Numbered from the stretch's first letter, positions 1 to 8,092 are shown. The stretch: DNA of 46,078 nt from Patescibacteria group bacterium (GCA_028716725.1 JAQUPG010000013.1:1-46078); one strand, 5' to 3'. Numbers and translations are program-made. Notes: generated by a model not told the origin, from the letters alone.

Positions 1-1
1 A

Positions 2-97
2 ATCGGCAATCGCCCGGGCCGGCCGGCTTATCGCACACCGTCGTCTTTTAAATATCGGAAAAGCTTGGAAGTGGAGAGGGGGAAAATAAAGAGATAA
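2..97 (+). CDS. C-terminal end of an unidentified protein (5' cut by window)
   Basis: An open frame enters from the window edge and ends at TAA (95-97). It encodes about 31 residues rich in Arg, Lys and Pro. A bidirectional hairpin terminator follows 15 nt later, which fits a real gene end. Too little is present to name a family. The frame was chosen because the two other forward frames give less protein-like sequence, so the call is tentative. Confidence 0.35.
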   Translation: MGNRPGRPAYRTPSSFKYRKSLEVERGKIKR

Positions 98-112
98 ATT
101 ATTTAAGAAAAA

Positions 113-158
113 TAAAAAAGCCGCCTATGGATGTTGTGTCTAGCAATGGCGGCTTTTT
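113..158. terminator. Bidirectional intrinsic terminator
   Basis: AAAAAGCCGCC and GGCGGCTTTTT form an 11-bp stem around a 22-nt loop, giving a T-tract on both strands. It sits between the plus-strand gene end at 97 and the minus-strand gene ending at 187, so it can serve both. Confidence 0.75.
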
Positions 159-186
159 GCGAAGAAGGAGTTATGCCATAATTCCC

Positions 187-552
187 TTAGGAAGCCTCAA
201 TTGAGACAATACCCCATTTTCCCTGCGGGAGTTCAGTGGTCGTTTCGCTTTGCATTTTTTCGCGGGACCACAGAATCACGACCACGGACTTGGCCGGCGG
301 TTTCGGGACGCCGGCCGAAAAATTCCCGATAGAAACCTTGGCGAAAAAGCCTTCGGGCGGTACGGGGACGATTAATGTATCCGGAAATTTTCCCCTTGTA
401 GCTTTTCCGAAGTTCTCCCTTACCAATCTTGCCAGTTCCTCATCTGTCCCGGCAAAATGAGAACAGTGGCTTTTTTTCGTTTGGCGGAGCTGGGTAGTTT
501 GGTGCAGGAAAATTTCGGGGCTAGCCGGAATAGGTTGGTCATCTTGGGGCAT
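187..552 (-). CDS. Small protein resembling DUF3228
   Basis: 121 residues. The C-terminal half carries VVVILWSREKM and then KWGIVSIEAS, which resemble the 'ILYSREQ' and 'WGIVSI' stretches I associate with DUF3228. That assignment is from memory. The function of the family is unknown. The start is well supported: AAGGAG lies about 8 nt upstream of ATG on the minus strand, a stronger ribosome site than the housekeeping genes here have. No signal peptide or membrane segment is visible. It stands alone between two terminators. DUF3228 proteins are longer as I recall, so this would be a short version. Confidence 0.6.
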   Translation of the reverse strand: MPQDDQPIPASPEIFLHQTTQLRQTKKSHCSHFAGTDEELARLVRENFGKATRGKFPDTLIVPVPPEGFFAKVSIGNFSAGVPKPPAKSVVVILWSREKMQSETTTELPQGKWGIVSIEAS

Positions 553-672
553 AATATATCTCCTTGTGGTTTGAATGTTATACCTTGAAAAGGACAGGAA
601 AGATAAATAGGAAACAGATTTAACTGCGTTAATAAAATATCCTATTATATTTTTAGAATTTTGTCAAATAGA

Positions 673-703
673 AAACAGTCCCGAATTCTCGGGACTGTTT
701 TAT
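673..703 (-). terminator. Intrinsic terminator of the ATP-grasp gene
   Basis: A near-perfect hairpin (AAACAGTCCCGA / TCGGGACTGTTT) lies 10 nt past the stop codon of the minus-strand ATP-grasp gene. A-rich and T-rich flanks allow it to act in either direction. Confidence 0.75.
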
Positions 704-712
704 TTATGAAAA

Positions 713-3133
713 TTACATAAAGTTTCCCTGCAAGTGGTAATACGGCGGCCGGTTTTTATACCGCCTGATGGCCATTCTGATAATTTCTTCCAGGAAATCG
801 GCGTAATTCATGTTGATGAATTCGGCTGCGCCCGGCACGCAGTCGCCGATATTGATTGAAGGGTTAGGGTTTAACTCCAGGACATAAGGGTTATTGTTTT
901 TGTCCACCCGGACTTCCACCCGTCCGTAATCGTGGCAGTCCAGAATATTATAGGTATCAAGAGATATTTCCGTAATTAAAGATTCCAGTTTTTTGGGGAT
1001 ATTTTTGGCCGGCCTCTGCACCGTAATGCCTGTTTTATAAGCCGGATTGTCCGTCCATTTGGCGTCAAAAGGATAGATATGCCAATAGCCTTCCGGCATT
1101 TTGTCAAAAATAGAGCGCGACAAAGGCAGGACGCGCAAATCGTCTTCCTCGCTGCCCAAAATTGAAACATCATATTCGTCGCCGTCAATATATTCTTCTA
1201 TCAAGGCCGGCTGGTCCATATCCTCGGTTATTTTTTTTATCTGCCTGTCCAGGCCCTCTTTGTTCGTGACCACGGAATCATTGGTTATGCCGATGGAATT
1301 ATCGGAATTAGCCGGCTTGATAATAAGGGGATATTTTAAATCTTCGTCAATTTTATCTTCCAGACTGTAAGCGTAGTCCCATTTCGGCGTCGGGATGCCA
1401 TGATAATTAAGCAATTTTTTTACCCGGATTTTATCTATGCATAAACCGAGGGTAAAGGGGTTGGAGCCGGTGTAGGGGATTTGCAGGGTGTCTAAAATGG
1501 CGGCCACGTGCGGCTCCAGTAAGCTTGAATTATTAATCCTTTCGCAGACATTAAAAACCAAATCGACGTTGCTTTTTCTTAAATCGTTAAAGGCTTTAGG
1601 CAGATTGTTAAAATCAAAAAAGGTAACTTTATAGCCTTTTTCTTTCAAAGTTTTCTCTATATTTCTTCCGACTGAAGTAAGGTCTGCTTCCACGGCCGCC
1701 TGCTCATCCTGGTAAATATTGCAGGCAACGCCGATATGAAGTTTGCGCTGGTCTTCAACTTTAAACCTTTTGATCCTTTCAATTTTAGCCATGCCTTTAA
1801 GCAAATCTTTATTCATGGCGGCGGAAGAAAAGCGGTTGCGGCGCAGAGTTTTTCCGATTGAAGAAGACGGGTCGAATTTTACCACTTCGTACCTTATGTA
1901 TTTCAGGATGTCTTTTAAATTATCTTCGGCATCAAGGGGGTTATTCCCGGAAACGCTTACCCAGCCCAGATATTCATAGCCTTCGGGCGGGACCAGGATC
2001 GGATCGCCGATTTTTTTAAAAATATATAGTTCTTCCAGATGCTCATTTTTTTTAATATTTTCATCCACGTCAAGCTTAACCAAAATTCCGGAATAGTCGG
2101 GGATAAAGTCGTAGCTGATGAGGTATTTATAAGGTATATCCGGTTTTTTTATTCTTTCTATGTAGACGCCCAGGGCGATTTTTACTATATTTTCTATTAG
2201 ATCAACCTGCCAGGCCTCTTTGGTAAAAGAATAAGTTTCATCTCCGCCCATGCGGAGGTTGGCTTCTATCGGCACCGGCCCGTCCTTGGTAACTTTGGCT
2301 TCAAAATGGATGCAGCCGTTCTGCACGCCCAGTTTCTCTAAAATCATTTCCGCCATTTCATTAAGAGCCTGCTGGTCGTTTTTGTGCAGGCGGGAGGGGA
2401 TAGCCCATTGGGTTTCCACAAAGAAGGGCTCGTCGGTTTTGTAATTATCGACAATGGAAGAAAATTTTATTTTTCCGTTCTGGAGAATAATATTTATATC
2501 AACCTCTTCCCCGTCAATATATTCTTCTACCAATATATCAAGGCCGTCCGACAGCGCCGATTCCGTCGTGGTGGAAATATTTTTCTTTATGTAATTATAG
2601 GTTGCGGCCAGTTCTTCCTTATTTTCCACTTTAACGACAAAAGCGCTTGAGGAACCATAGGCCGGTTTTATTACTATGGGAAAATTAAAATTCTGGCCGA
2701 CATAATCAAGGTCTTTGGATTTTATCAAGGCGTATCGGGGAGTCTTAATTTTATTTTCTTTGCAGAATTCCCGGAATAAATATTTATTTCTGGCTTTTTT
2801 GGCAATTTTAAAAGGAATGCCGATAAGGCCAAGCCGGTCTGAAATTTTGGCGGTCAGAAGAACATCATCCTCCCAAAAAGTGATCACGCCGTCGATTTTG
2901 ACGGCCGGATTGGCGGACAAAAAAGATTCTAAAGCCTCAAGCGCCTGGCCATGATTATTAGTATCGGCTAAAACCCAATGGTCGATATAACCGTCCGCCC
3001 AATTTTTTTCCTTGTTCAGGGCGACCACGGTCAATCCCATTTTTTTCAATTTTTTTAAAATGAATTTTTTCTTTATGGAGCCGGTGTTGACCAAGAGGAT
3101 GGTTTTACCCGGGAAACTTCCGTTTGGACTCAT
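713..3133 (-). CDS. Double ATP-grasp ligase (carboxylate-amine ligase half + D-Ala-D-Ala-ligase-like half)
   Basis: 806 residues holding two complete ATP-grasp modules. The N-terminal half (about 1-435) has a Rossmann-like pre-ATP-grasp region and an ATP-grasp core with the metal-binding stretch PIEANLRMGGD (about 288-298). The C-terminal half (about 465-806) resembles D-alanine-D-alanine ligase, with KPANSDNSIG, EEYIDGDEYDVS and ELNPNPSI (about 753-760). A 30-residue basic linker joins them. ATP-grasp enzymes activate a carboxylate as acyl phosphate and couple it to an amine or thiol. Two modules suggest two successive ligations, for example in a peptide or wall precursor, but the substrate is unknown. 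The start is ATG 3133, behind GGGGGAG. A TTG 14 codons upstream leaves that site inside the gene. It is probably monocistronic, with its own terminator. Confidence 0.85.
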   Translation of the reverse strand: MSPNGSFPGKTILLVNTGSIKKKFILKKLKKMGLTVVALNKEKNWADGYIDHWVLADTNNHGQALEALESFLSANPAVKIDGVITFWEDDVLLTAKISDRLGLIGIPFKIAKKARNKYLFREFCKENKIKTPRYALIKSKDLDYVGQNFNFPIVIKPAYGSSSAFVVKVENKEELAATYNYIKKNISTTTESALSDGLDILVEEYIDGEEVDINIILQNGKIKFSSIVDNYKTDEPFFVETQWAIPSRLHKNDQQALNEMAEMILEKLGVQNGCIHFEAKVTKDGPVPIEANLRMGGDETYSFTKEAWQVDLIENIVKIALGVYIERIKKPDIPYKYLISYDFIPDYSGILVKLDVDENIKKNEHLEELYIFKKIGDPILVPPEGYEYLGWVSVSGNNPLDAEDNLKDILKYIRYEVVKFDPSSSIGKTLRRNRFSSAAMNKDLLKGMAKIERIKRFKVEDQRKLHIGVACNIYQDEQAAVEADLTSVGRNIEKTLKEKGYKVTFFDFNNLPKAFNDLRKSNVDLVFNVCERINNSSLLEPHVAAILDTLQIPYTGSNPFTLGLCIDKIRVKKLLNYHGIPTPKWDYAYSLEDKIDEDLKYPLIIKPANSDNSIGITNDSVVTNKEGLDRQIKKITEDMDQPALIEEYIDGDEYDVSILGSEEDDLRVLPLSRSIFDKMPEGYWHIYPFDAKWTDNPAYKTGITVQRPAKNIPKKLESLITEISLDTYNILDCHDYGRVEVRVDKNNNPYVLELNPNPSINIGDCVPGAAEFINMNYADFLEEIIRMAIRRYKNRPPYYHLQGNFM

Positions 3134-3271
3134 ATTTTTTTTCTCCCCCCAAAATTTTTTAATGATTAAAAACAAAAAACGCTCTCACTGACTAAATTAT
3201 AATTTTTTAATAAGCAATTGTCAATGACAAAGGGGAGATTTTTCTAGTTTTAAGCTTAATCTTTCAAACCC

Positions 3272-3299
3272 TTGACATATTTGTAGGGTGTGTTATTAT
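3272..3299 (+). promoter_or_regulatory. Promoter of the rplJ-rplL operon
   Basis: TTGACA (3272-3277), 16-nt spacer, TATTAT (3294-3299). It lies about 18 nt upstream of the L10 leader structure. Confidence 0.7.
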
Positions 3300-3316
3300 G
3301 GGAATAATCAAATAAT

Positions 3317-3358
3317 TTACCGCAGACAGCAGGCGAAGGATAAGACCTGCCGAGGTAA
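3317..3358 (+). promoter_or_regulatory. L10 ribosomal-protein leader (autoregulatory RNA)
   Basis: TTACC (3317-3321) pairs with GGTAA (3354-3358), and an inner CAGG/CCTG stem is flanked by the conserved-looking GCAGACAGCAGG and CCTGCCGAGG strands. This matches the kink-turn leader known upstream of rplJ in many bacteria. The L10-L12 complex binds there and represses its own operon. Position upstream of rplJ supports the call. Confidence 0.85.
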
Positions 3359-3382
3359 GAAGCCAATTTTTTGGTTTTTCAT

Positions 3383-3409
3383 GTCTGTGGTTAAAACACA
3401 GATTTTTTA
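3383..3409 (+). terminator. Attenuator hairpin in the rplJ leader
   Basis: A CTGTG/CACAG hairpin followed by ATTTTTTATT lies 25 nt downstream of the L10 binding fold. It could end transcription when L10 is bound. The stem is short, so its strength is uncertain. Confidence 0.5.
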
Positions 3410-3461
3410 TTTACTATGAATTAACTAATTATTATTTTGTCCTGAATGGAGCAAAAATAAC

Positions 3462-3499
3462 GGGATCCTTCGACTCGCTTCGCTCACTCAGGATGACAT
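3462..3499 (+). repeat. Dispersed palindromic repeat abutting rplJ
   Basis: The block runs from GGGATCCTTCGACTCGC to CTCAGGATGACAT. It shares both ends and the core TCGCTTCGCTC with 37116-37157, upstream of rplU. It sits between a candidate SD (GGAG, 3448-3451) and the rplJ start codon, as if inserted there. Confidence 0.7.
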
Positions 3500-3506
3500 T
3501 CGTCAT

Positions 3507-4031
3507 ATGCCAAAAAGCAGAGAACAAAAAAAGGAAATTTTAAGAGATTTGGCGGAAAAGGTGAAAAAAGCCAAATCCGTTGTTTTTGCCAAGTTCGACG
3601 GCCTGGGAGTCAAGGAAAATGAAAATCTTAGAAATAAGCTAAAAGAAGAAGGAAACGAATATTACGTAGCCAAAAAAACCTTGCTTGACTTAGCTTTTAA
3701 AGAAAAGGGGATTAAAGATTTAAATATAAGAAATCTTGAAGGGAAGGTGGCGGCGATTTTCGGCTATGAGGACGAAGTGGCGCCGGCTAAAATCACGGGT
3801 GAGTTTAAAAAAGGGACGCCGGACAAAATTAGCTTTATCGGCGGAATCTTGGAAAATAAATTTATTTCCGCGGAAACGGTAGAGACCCTATCTAATCTGC
3901 CGGGCAAGCAGGAATTATACGCTAAGATGGTCGGATCAATGAAAGCGCCTGTTAGCGGTTTCGTCCATGTCCTTTCCGGCAATCTGCGCGGTTTAGTCTG
4001 CGCCTTAAAGGCGATTGGTGAGAAAAAATAA
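3507..4031 (+). CDS. rplJ: Large ribosomal subunit protein uL10
   Basis: 174 residues, close to the usual length. The start MPKSREQKKEILRDLAEKVK and the AKSVVFAKFDGL segment are typical of L10, which anchors L7/L12 dimers to 23S rRNA to form the GTPase-factor stalk. The C-terminal helix region that recruits L12 is present. It is followed after 31 nt by rplL, the standard pair. No normal SD precedes ATG 3507. Instead the last part of a dispersed repeat gives AGGA 13 nt away, with a small ATGAC/GTCAT hairpin between them. Regulation by the upstream L10 leader is likely. Confidence 0.95.
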   Translation: MPKSREQKKEILRDLAEKVKKAKSVVFAKFDGLGVKENENLRNKLKEEGNEYYVAKKTLLDLAFKEKGIKDLNIRNLEGKVAAIFGYEDEVAPAKITGEFKKGTPDKISFIGGILENKFISAETVETLSNLPGKQELYAKMVGSMKAPVSGFVHVLSGNLRGLVCALKAIGEKK

Positions 4032-4062
4032 TTAATTTAATAAATAATTAAAATAATATTTT

Positions 4063-4503
4063 ATGCCAGAAGAAACTAAAACAACCGCCCCGGCTGAAGC
4101 TGGCGCGGAAGAAAAAAAAGAAGTAATCGTCCCGGAGAAATTTAAATCTCTCGTGGAAGAAATTGAAAAAATGTCTGTCCTTGATTTAGCCGAATTGGTT
4201 AAAATCTTGGAAGACAAGTTCGGCGTTTCCGCCGCGGCCCCGGCCATGATGATGGCGGGTCCGGCAGCCGCCGCCGCTCCGGTTGAAGAAAAAACCAGCT
4301 TTGACGTTGAGTTGACCGAAGCCGGCGGCAACAAGATTGCCGTAATTAAGGCGGTTCGGGCTGTCACTGACATGGGCTTAAAGGACGCTAAAGATTTAGT
4401 TGACGGCGCTCCGAAAATGGTGAAAGAAGGCGTTAAAAAGGAAGACGCGGAAGCCATGAAAAAGGCTTTAGAAGAGGCTGGAGCCAAGGTCACATTAAAA
4501 TAA
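4063..4503 (+). CDS. rplL: Large ribosomal subunit protein bL12 (L7/L12)
   Basis: 146 residues. A dimerisation helix (about 30-60, [20 protein letters not shown]), an Ala/Pro/Met-rich hinge (about 63-76) and the C-terminal factor-binding domain ([23 protein letters not shown]... to AGAKVTLK) are all visible. An acidic, Glu-rich N-terminal extension of about 25 residues makes it longer than the usual 120-130. It stimulates the GTPases EF-Tu and EF-G on the ribosome. The upstream 31 nt are A/T only with no SD, so translation may be coupled to rplJ. A terminator follows. Confidence 0.96.
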   Translation: MPEETKTTAPAEAGAEEKKEVIVPEKFKSLVEEIEKMSVLDLAELVKILEDKFGVSAAAPAMMMAGPAAAAAPVEEKTSFDVELTEAGGNKIAVIKAVRAVTDMGLKDAKDLVDGAPKMVKEGVKKEDAEAMKKALEEAGAKVTLK

Positions 4504-4522
4504 AAAATCAAAAATAAAATAT

Positions 4523-4553
4523 AAAAAAGACGGGGTTTACTCCCGTCTTTTTA
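4523..4553 (+). terminator. Terminator of rplJ-rplL
   Basis: AAAAAGACGGG / CCCGTCTTTTT hairpin with a 7-nt loop and a T-run, 20 nt after the rplL stop codon. Confidence 0.85.
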
Positions 4554-4637
4554 TATAGCAAGCGTCTAAAATAAAGTAATTTTATTTAGCTCGCGAACCG
4601 GATACACCTTATTAGGCGATGAGAATGAGCCGTTTTT

Positions 4638-5453
4638 CTAATTAGAGACTTGTAAATCCTTATCGATAACACAAGCTAAGCAAAATTGTTTTCCGAGAGT
4701 AGTTAACGAAATCTCTTTTCTATTAAAACTTAAAGTCCAACCTTCTTTAGCTTCAACCTGCTTTTTAATTGGATCTAGCGCCTTATCCGATTCTAGCTCC
4801 TCGTATAAACCCTCGGCAACAATATGTACCATTGGAGGAATTTCAAGCAAACCCAATCTACACAAATTATCTAAATAATTTGGTAAGAGCTGCTGATGTT
4901 CACACCCCGCCTTCTTGCCTATATGTGAAAAATTTCTGTACAAAATACGATATCCATCTTTTACATTTGCTCTAACATCAATAAGCGGTTTATCGCCACC
5001 AGTCGTAAAAAATTTTAAAACCCTTGCTTCGTCGGGTGACATGTTTTGAATTATTTGCACAAAGCCAGGATGAGCATTTTGCGCCGTTGCCGAGTCGATA
5101 GAGGTCGCAAGCAAATTAGCATAAAGCTCTCTTAGTGTTTCTTCATGAGCTGCAAATCTTAATGATTCTACGACAGGGCCAGCCACTAAAAGGTTCGGAG
5201 TCACAATTCTTTCTGGAGGAACATTTTTTAACTTATCTGTAAGTTTTGCAGAGAGAAAAACACTTATTTTTTCATAACCCCATACTAAAGCGCTCACGGG
5301 AGCTAATGCGATATTGATTGTTTTAGTTATAGTTTCTAAACCCTTGCCGATTTGCTTAGCGGCAGGTTGAAGTGCATCCTGATAAACGGGCACGGCTTTA
5401 ACTATACCTTCGACTGCTTTTGCAGCTTGTGTAATTTTGTCATCATCACTCAT
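4638..5453 (-). CDS. DUF4393 (Abi-alpha) domain protein
   Basis: 271 residues. The N-terminal part (AKAVEGIVKAVPVYQDALQP, then KGLETITKTINIALAPVSAL) and the centre (ERIVTPNLLVAGPVVESLRF, then LRELYANLLATSID) match my recollection of DUF4393 closely. The family has been grouped with abortive-infection proteins (Abi-alpha), so a role in phage defence is possible but not shown here. It has one hydrophobic segment (about 48-62) and is otherwise soluble-looking. Codon use is less GC-biased than in neighbours and no SD is seen, in keeping with transfer. No partner defence gene lies beside it. Confidence 0.8.
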   Translation of the reverse strand: MSDDDKITQAAKAVEGIVKAVPVYQDALQPAAKQIGKGLETITKTINIALAPVSALVWGYEKISVFLSAKLTDKLKNVPPERIVTPNLLVAGPVVESLRFAAHEETLRELYANLLATSIDSATAQNAHPGFVQIIQNMSPDEARVLKFFTTGGDKPLIDVRANVKDGYRILYRNFSHIGKKAGCEHQQLLPNYLDNLCRLGLLEIPPMVHIVAEGLYEELESDKALDPIKKQVEAKEGWTLSFNRKEISLTTLGKQFCLACVIDKDLQVSN

Positions 5454-5511
5454 ATAGTTTAGTTATTAAGTGCATTAATTTCTCATAAGAAGTTATATGC
5501 ATGAATTTATT

Positions 5512-7881
5512 TTATTTTTCAAAATGCGTGGCATCAATGGCAAAAACCTTAGTTCCGTCCAGAAAATATATCTTTTTCGCGGTTTCATCAACGTCAAAAT
5601 CTTTTAAATCATTAAGTCCATTAAATTGGTACTGGCTTAAGAATTGTCCGGTTTTGTTAAAAATTACAAGGCGTTTGGTTGCCGGCTCTAAAATATAGAT
5701 ATATTCCAAATCCTGCGAAACGATAATTTTAGTGGCGGCCGTAAGAGGCGGGTCAATCGGTTTCAAGGAGAAATCCTGCTTTTCGCCTTTTAAATATTTA
5801 GAGACGCCGCCGTCGGAATTTAAAACGTAAATTTGGCCGTCAATGGAAAAACTTACGGCTTGCGAGAAATCCGCTTTATCTCTCATCCATTTTTCTCCGG
5901 CAGAAAAACCGGCTTCGGCTTTGCGGTAACGGTAAATCTGCCCGCTTGATTTTTCTAAGAGATAAAGCAGGTTATTATAGCCGGCAGCGGCAATAATATT
6001 TTCCCGGCCGGCGGGCAGGCCAATGGTTAAATTGGAAATTTCTTCGGTTTCCGTATTGAGCTGGATTATGGAATTATCATTGAGATAATAAATTTTTTTA
6101 TTTTTATCAAGGACAGGGGAGTTGAGGGCTTTTATCGGTTGGTTAAGGGCGGCCACGGCCGTGACAAGATTTTTAGATAAATCCAGAGTGTAAACCGTTT
6201 TCTGCTTCCCGTCGCCGGCGTAAATTTTATTGCCCGCTAAAATTATATTGGCGACTTCGGCTCCTTTGTTGAGATTGGCAAAATCAGCCATCGGCGCCCC
6301 GGTTTCCACGGCGACAACATGCCTTATTTTTTCCAGCTGCTGGTTATTCTTTTCAATAATTTTTCCGTAATATTCTTTTTGCGCGTCCGTTTCCTGGGGG
6401 AGCTTCTCAATCAGCCCTTTTAGCTCATCAAGAATAGTTTTCGCCCCGTCTTCGTTATTGTAGAGAAGATGGGCGTCAACCTGGTTTTGTTTCTGCTCAA
6501 CCGTTTTTATCAGGCCGTCTAAGGCGATTTTTTCCGCTTCCATTTTATTTTTTACGCCGGTTGCCGACAGGCTGATGATAAACAGCAAGAGGCAGACGGC
6601 GGCGGCAAAAAGAAGGATTTTATTCCTCTTATTCAGGCCTTTGACCCAAGAATAAACCTGTTGGCCTTTGGCTTCTAAATTTTGTTTGCTTGACCTTATT
6701 TTGGCAATAATTTTACCTATTAAGATTTTTGCCTGCTCTCTGCTGGTAAAGGCGCGGAAAAGGTAGATAATAAAATTAAGGAGGTTAGCCAGAATATCCC
6801 GGCCGAGGAGGATTATCTTTTTGCCAAAAATCCAGGTTTGTTTTTTCTTAAAAAATATTTTGTCCTTTATCAAAAAGGTTTTCTTGCTTCTGTCGGCGGC
6901 ATTGGGAGTTTTTATCTTGGCCGCAACCAGCCCCGGAATTTTAAGCCATTTTTTAAAGTTTATAAAGCCGGACGGCATAAGAAGTTTTTCCGTCTTCTCT
7001 TCCGTGGAGTTCAGGCGGCTGATTGAAGTTTCAACTGAAACTTCCGCGGTCGGCTCTTTTTCCGCTACCACCTTTAAGCCCGTCGTGTTTTTTACGAGAA
7101 TGCCCAAAAAAGAAACATAAGCGTTAATGCCGCCCAGAATATTTTTTATCTGGGCAATGGCGCCGGCCGGAGGCAGTTTCGTTATAGTGTCAATCAGCTG
7201 TTTGCTTGAGAGATATTCGGGCAGAGTCTCATTGGTGAATAAGAAATAACCGCCGGTCGGGATTGTTCCGCTTACGATATTGGAGAATAATTTTACGGCC
7301 CCGCCCCCCTTGGCTATGGCCTTTTTGTTTTTCCCGTTGCCGGCCGGAGTTTGGGCTTTGCTGCTTTGGCTTAAGTCAGCGATTTTATAGCTTAATTCCG
7401 GCTTGGGGCCGGTGACGCTTCTTATCTTTCCGGGCGCCGCCGTCGGCTCTTCCCGGTGCTTATAAATAAGCAGGCAGCGGTTTTTCCCGAGATTGGAAAA
7501 ATGCAGTTCATTTTCATAAACTATGCCGGCCGTTATATTAAAATCCGCCAGCGGGATATTTATTTTTTCCCTGGCCAGAAACTCAACCAGTTCCTTGTTG
7601 GTTTTAGCCAAAGCGGTTTCAAAAATATGCTCTACCTTAAGCGTGCTTATTCTTTCCCGCAGGATTATTTTTTCGTTCTGGTAGTAATTATGGTTTAAGG
7701 TGTTAACTAAAAAATTAATGATTTTTAAGGCCTCGCTCCTCCGGGAATTAATTTCAACCAGGGCGAAAAGTTTCCCGGCCAGAGCCTCTTTATTGGCATC
7801 GGGCTGGGCGATAAAAACTTCACTGGTTGAGCTGGGATTTTGGGCCGAACTTAATATTAGAGAAATTATTTTATAATACAT
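5512..7881 (-). CDS. Membrane protein: degenerate phosphatase-like domain, TM helix, beta-propeller
   Basis: 789 residues. The first about 265 resemble a PP2C-type phosphatase fold (AGIVYENELHFSNLGKNRC and GGYFLFTNETLPEYLSSKQL are the telling stretches), but I cannot see a full set of metal-binding aspartates, so it may be inactive. A basic linker leads to one transmembrane helix (about 421-441), a coiled-coil-like stretch (about 445-520) and a repetitive beta-rich region (about 540-789) with NKIYAGDGKQKTVYTLDL and similar blades. The propeller is probably outside and the phosphatase-like part inside, or the reverse. A sensing role is a guess. A long palindromic repeat lies directly upstream. 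Confidence 0.6.
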   Translation of the reverse strand: MYYKIISLILSSAQNPSSTSEVFIAQPDANKEALAGKLFALVEINSRRSEALKIINFLVNTLNHNYYQNEKIILRERISTLKVEHIFETALAKTNKELVEFLAREKINIPLADFNITAGIVYENELHFSNLGKNRCLLIYKHREEPTAAPGKIRSVTGPKPELSYKIADLSQSSKAQTPAGNGKNKKAIAKGGGAVKLFSNIVSGTIPTGGYFLFTNETLPEYLSSKQLIDTITKLPPAGAIAQIKNILGGINAYVSFLGILVKNTTGLKVVAEKEPTAEVSVETSISRLNSTEEKTEKLLMPSGFINFKKWLKIPGLVAAKIKTPNAADRSKKTFLIKDKIFFKKKQTWIFGKKIILLGRDILANLLNFIIYLFRAFTSREQAKILIGKIIAKIRSSKQNLEAKGQQVYSWVKGLNKRNKILLFAAAVCLLLFIISLSATGVKNKMEAEKIALDGLIKTVEQKQNQVDAHLLYNNEDGAKTILDELKGLIEKLPQETDAQKEYYGKIIEKNNQQLEKIRHVVAVETGAPMADFANLNKGAEVANIILAGNKIYAGDGKQKTVYTLDLSKNLVTAVAALNQPIKALNSPVLDKNKKIYYLNDNSIIQLNTETEEISNLTIGLPAGRENIIAAAGYNNLLYLLEKSSGQIYRYRKAEAGFSAGEKWMRDKADFSQAVSFSIDGQIYVLNSDGGVSKYLKGEKQDFSLKPIDPPLTAATKIIVSQDLEYIYILEPATKRLVIFNKTGQFLSQYQFNGLNDLKDFDVDETAKKIYFLDGTKVFAIDATHFEK

Positions 7882-7892
7882 AACTTTTAATA

Positions 7893-8022
7893 ATCAATAA
7901 CCAATAATCAAATTACAAATAATATTTAATAACGAAATTTCAATAACCAAACTGTTTGATTATTGGTTATTGAATATTGGGATTTATTTGATTATTGTTT
8001 CCTGGTTATTGGTTATTCCCGC
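7893..8022. repeat. Long imperfect palindrome, copy A
   Basis: A/T-rich block built of CAATAACCAATAATCAAA-type words and their complements (TTTGATTATTGGTTATTG). It forms a long hairpin. A second copy lies at 45259-45367. Both are upstream of minus-strand genes. Confidence 0.75.
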
Positions 8023-8030
8023 TAGAGCAG

Positions 8031-8086
8031 TTGACTTATACCTTTTTATATTATACTATAAATTCATAATTTAAGTAAGGTATAAG
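8031..8086 (+). promoter_or_regulatory. Promoter with inverted-repeat operator candidate
   Basis: TTGACT (8031-8036), 17-nt spacer, TACTAT (8054-8059). The perfect inverted repeat CTTATACC (8035-8042) and GGTATAAG (8079-8086) brackets the -10 region and the likely transcription start. The next gene encodes a winged-helix protein, so autoregulation is plausible. Confidence 0.5.
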
Positions 8087-8092
8087 ACATTT

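Noticed and set aside
3133-3175. Upstream TTG start of the ATP-grasp gene
   Set aside because: It would place the GGGGGAG ribosome site inside the gene. The ATG at 3133 has that site at proper distance.
4032-4511. Minus-strand frame opposite rplL
   Set aside because: Antisense to a clear ribosomal-protein gene, with low-complexity Ala/Ser composition expected from the rplL hinge.
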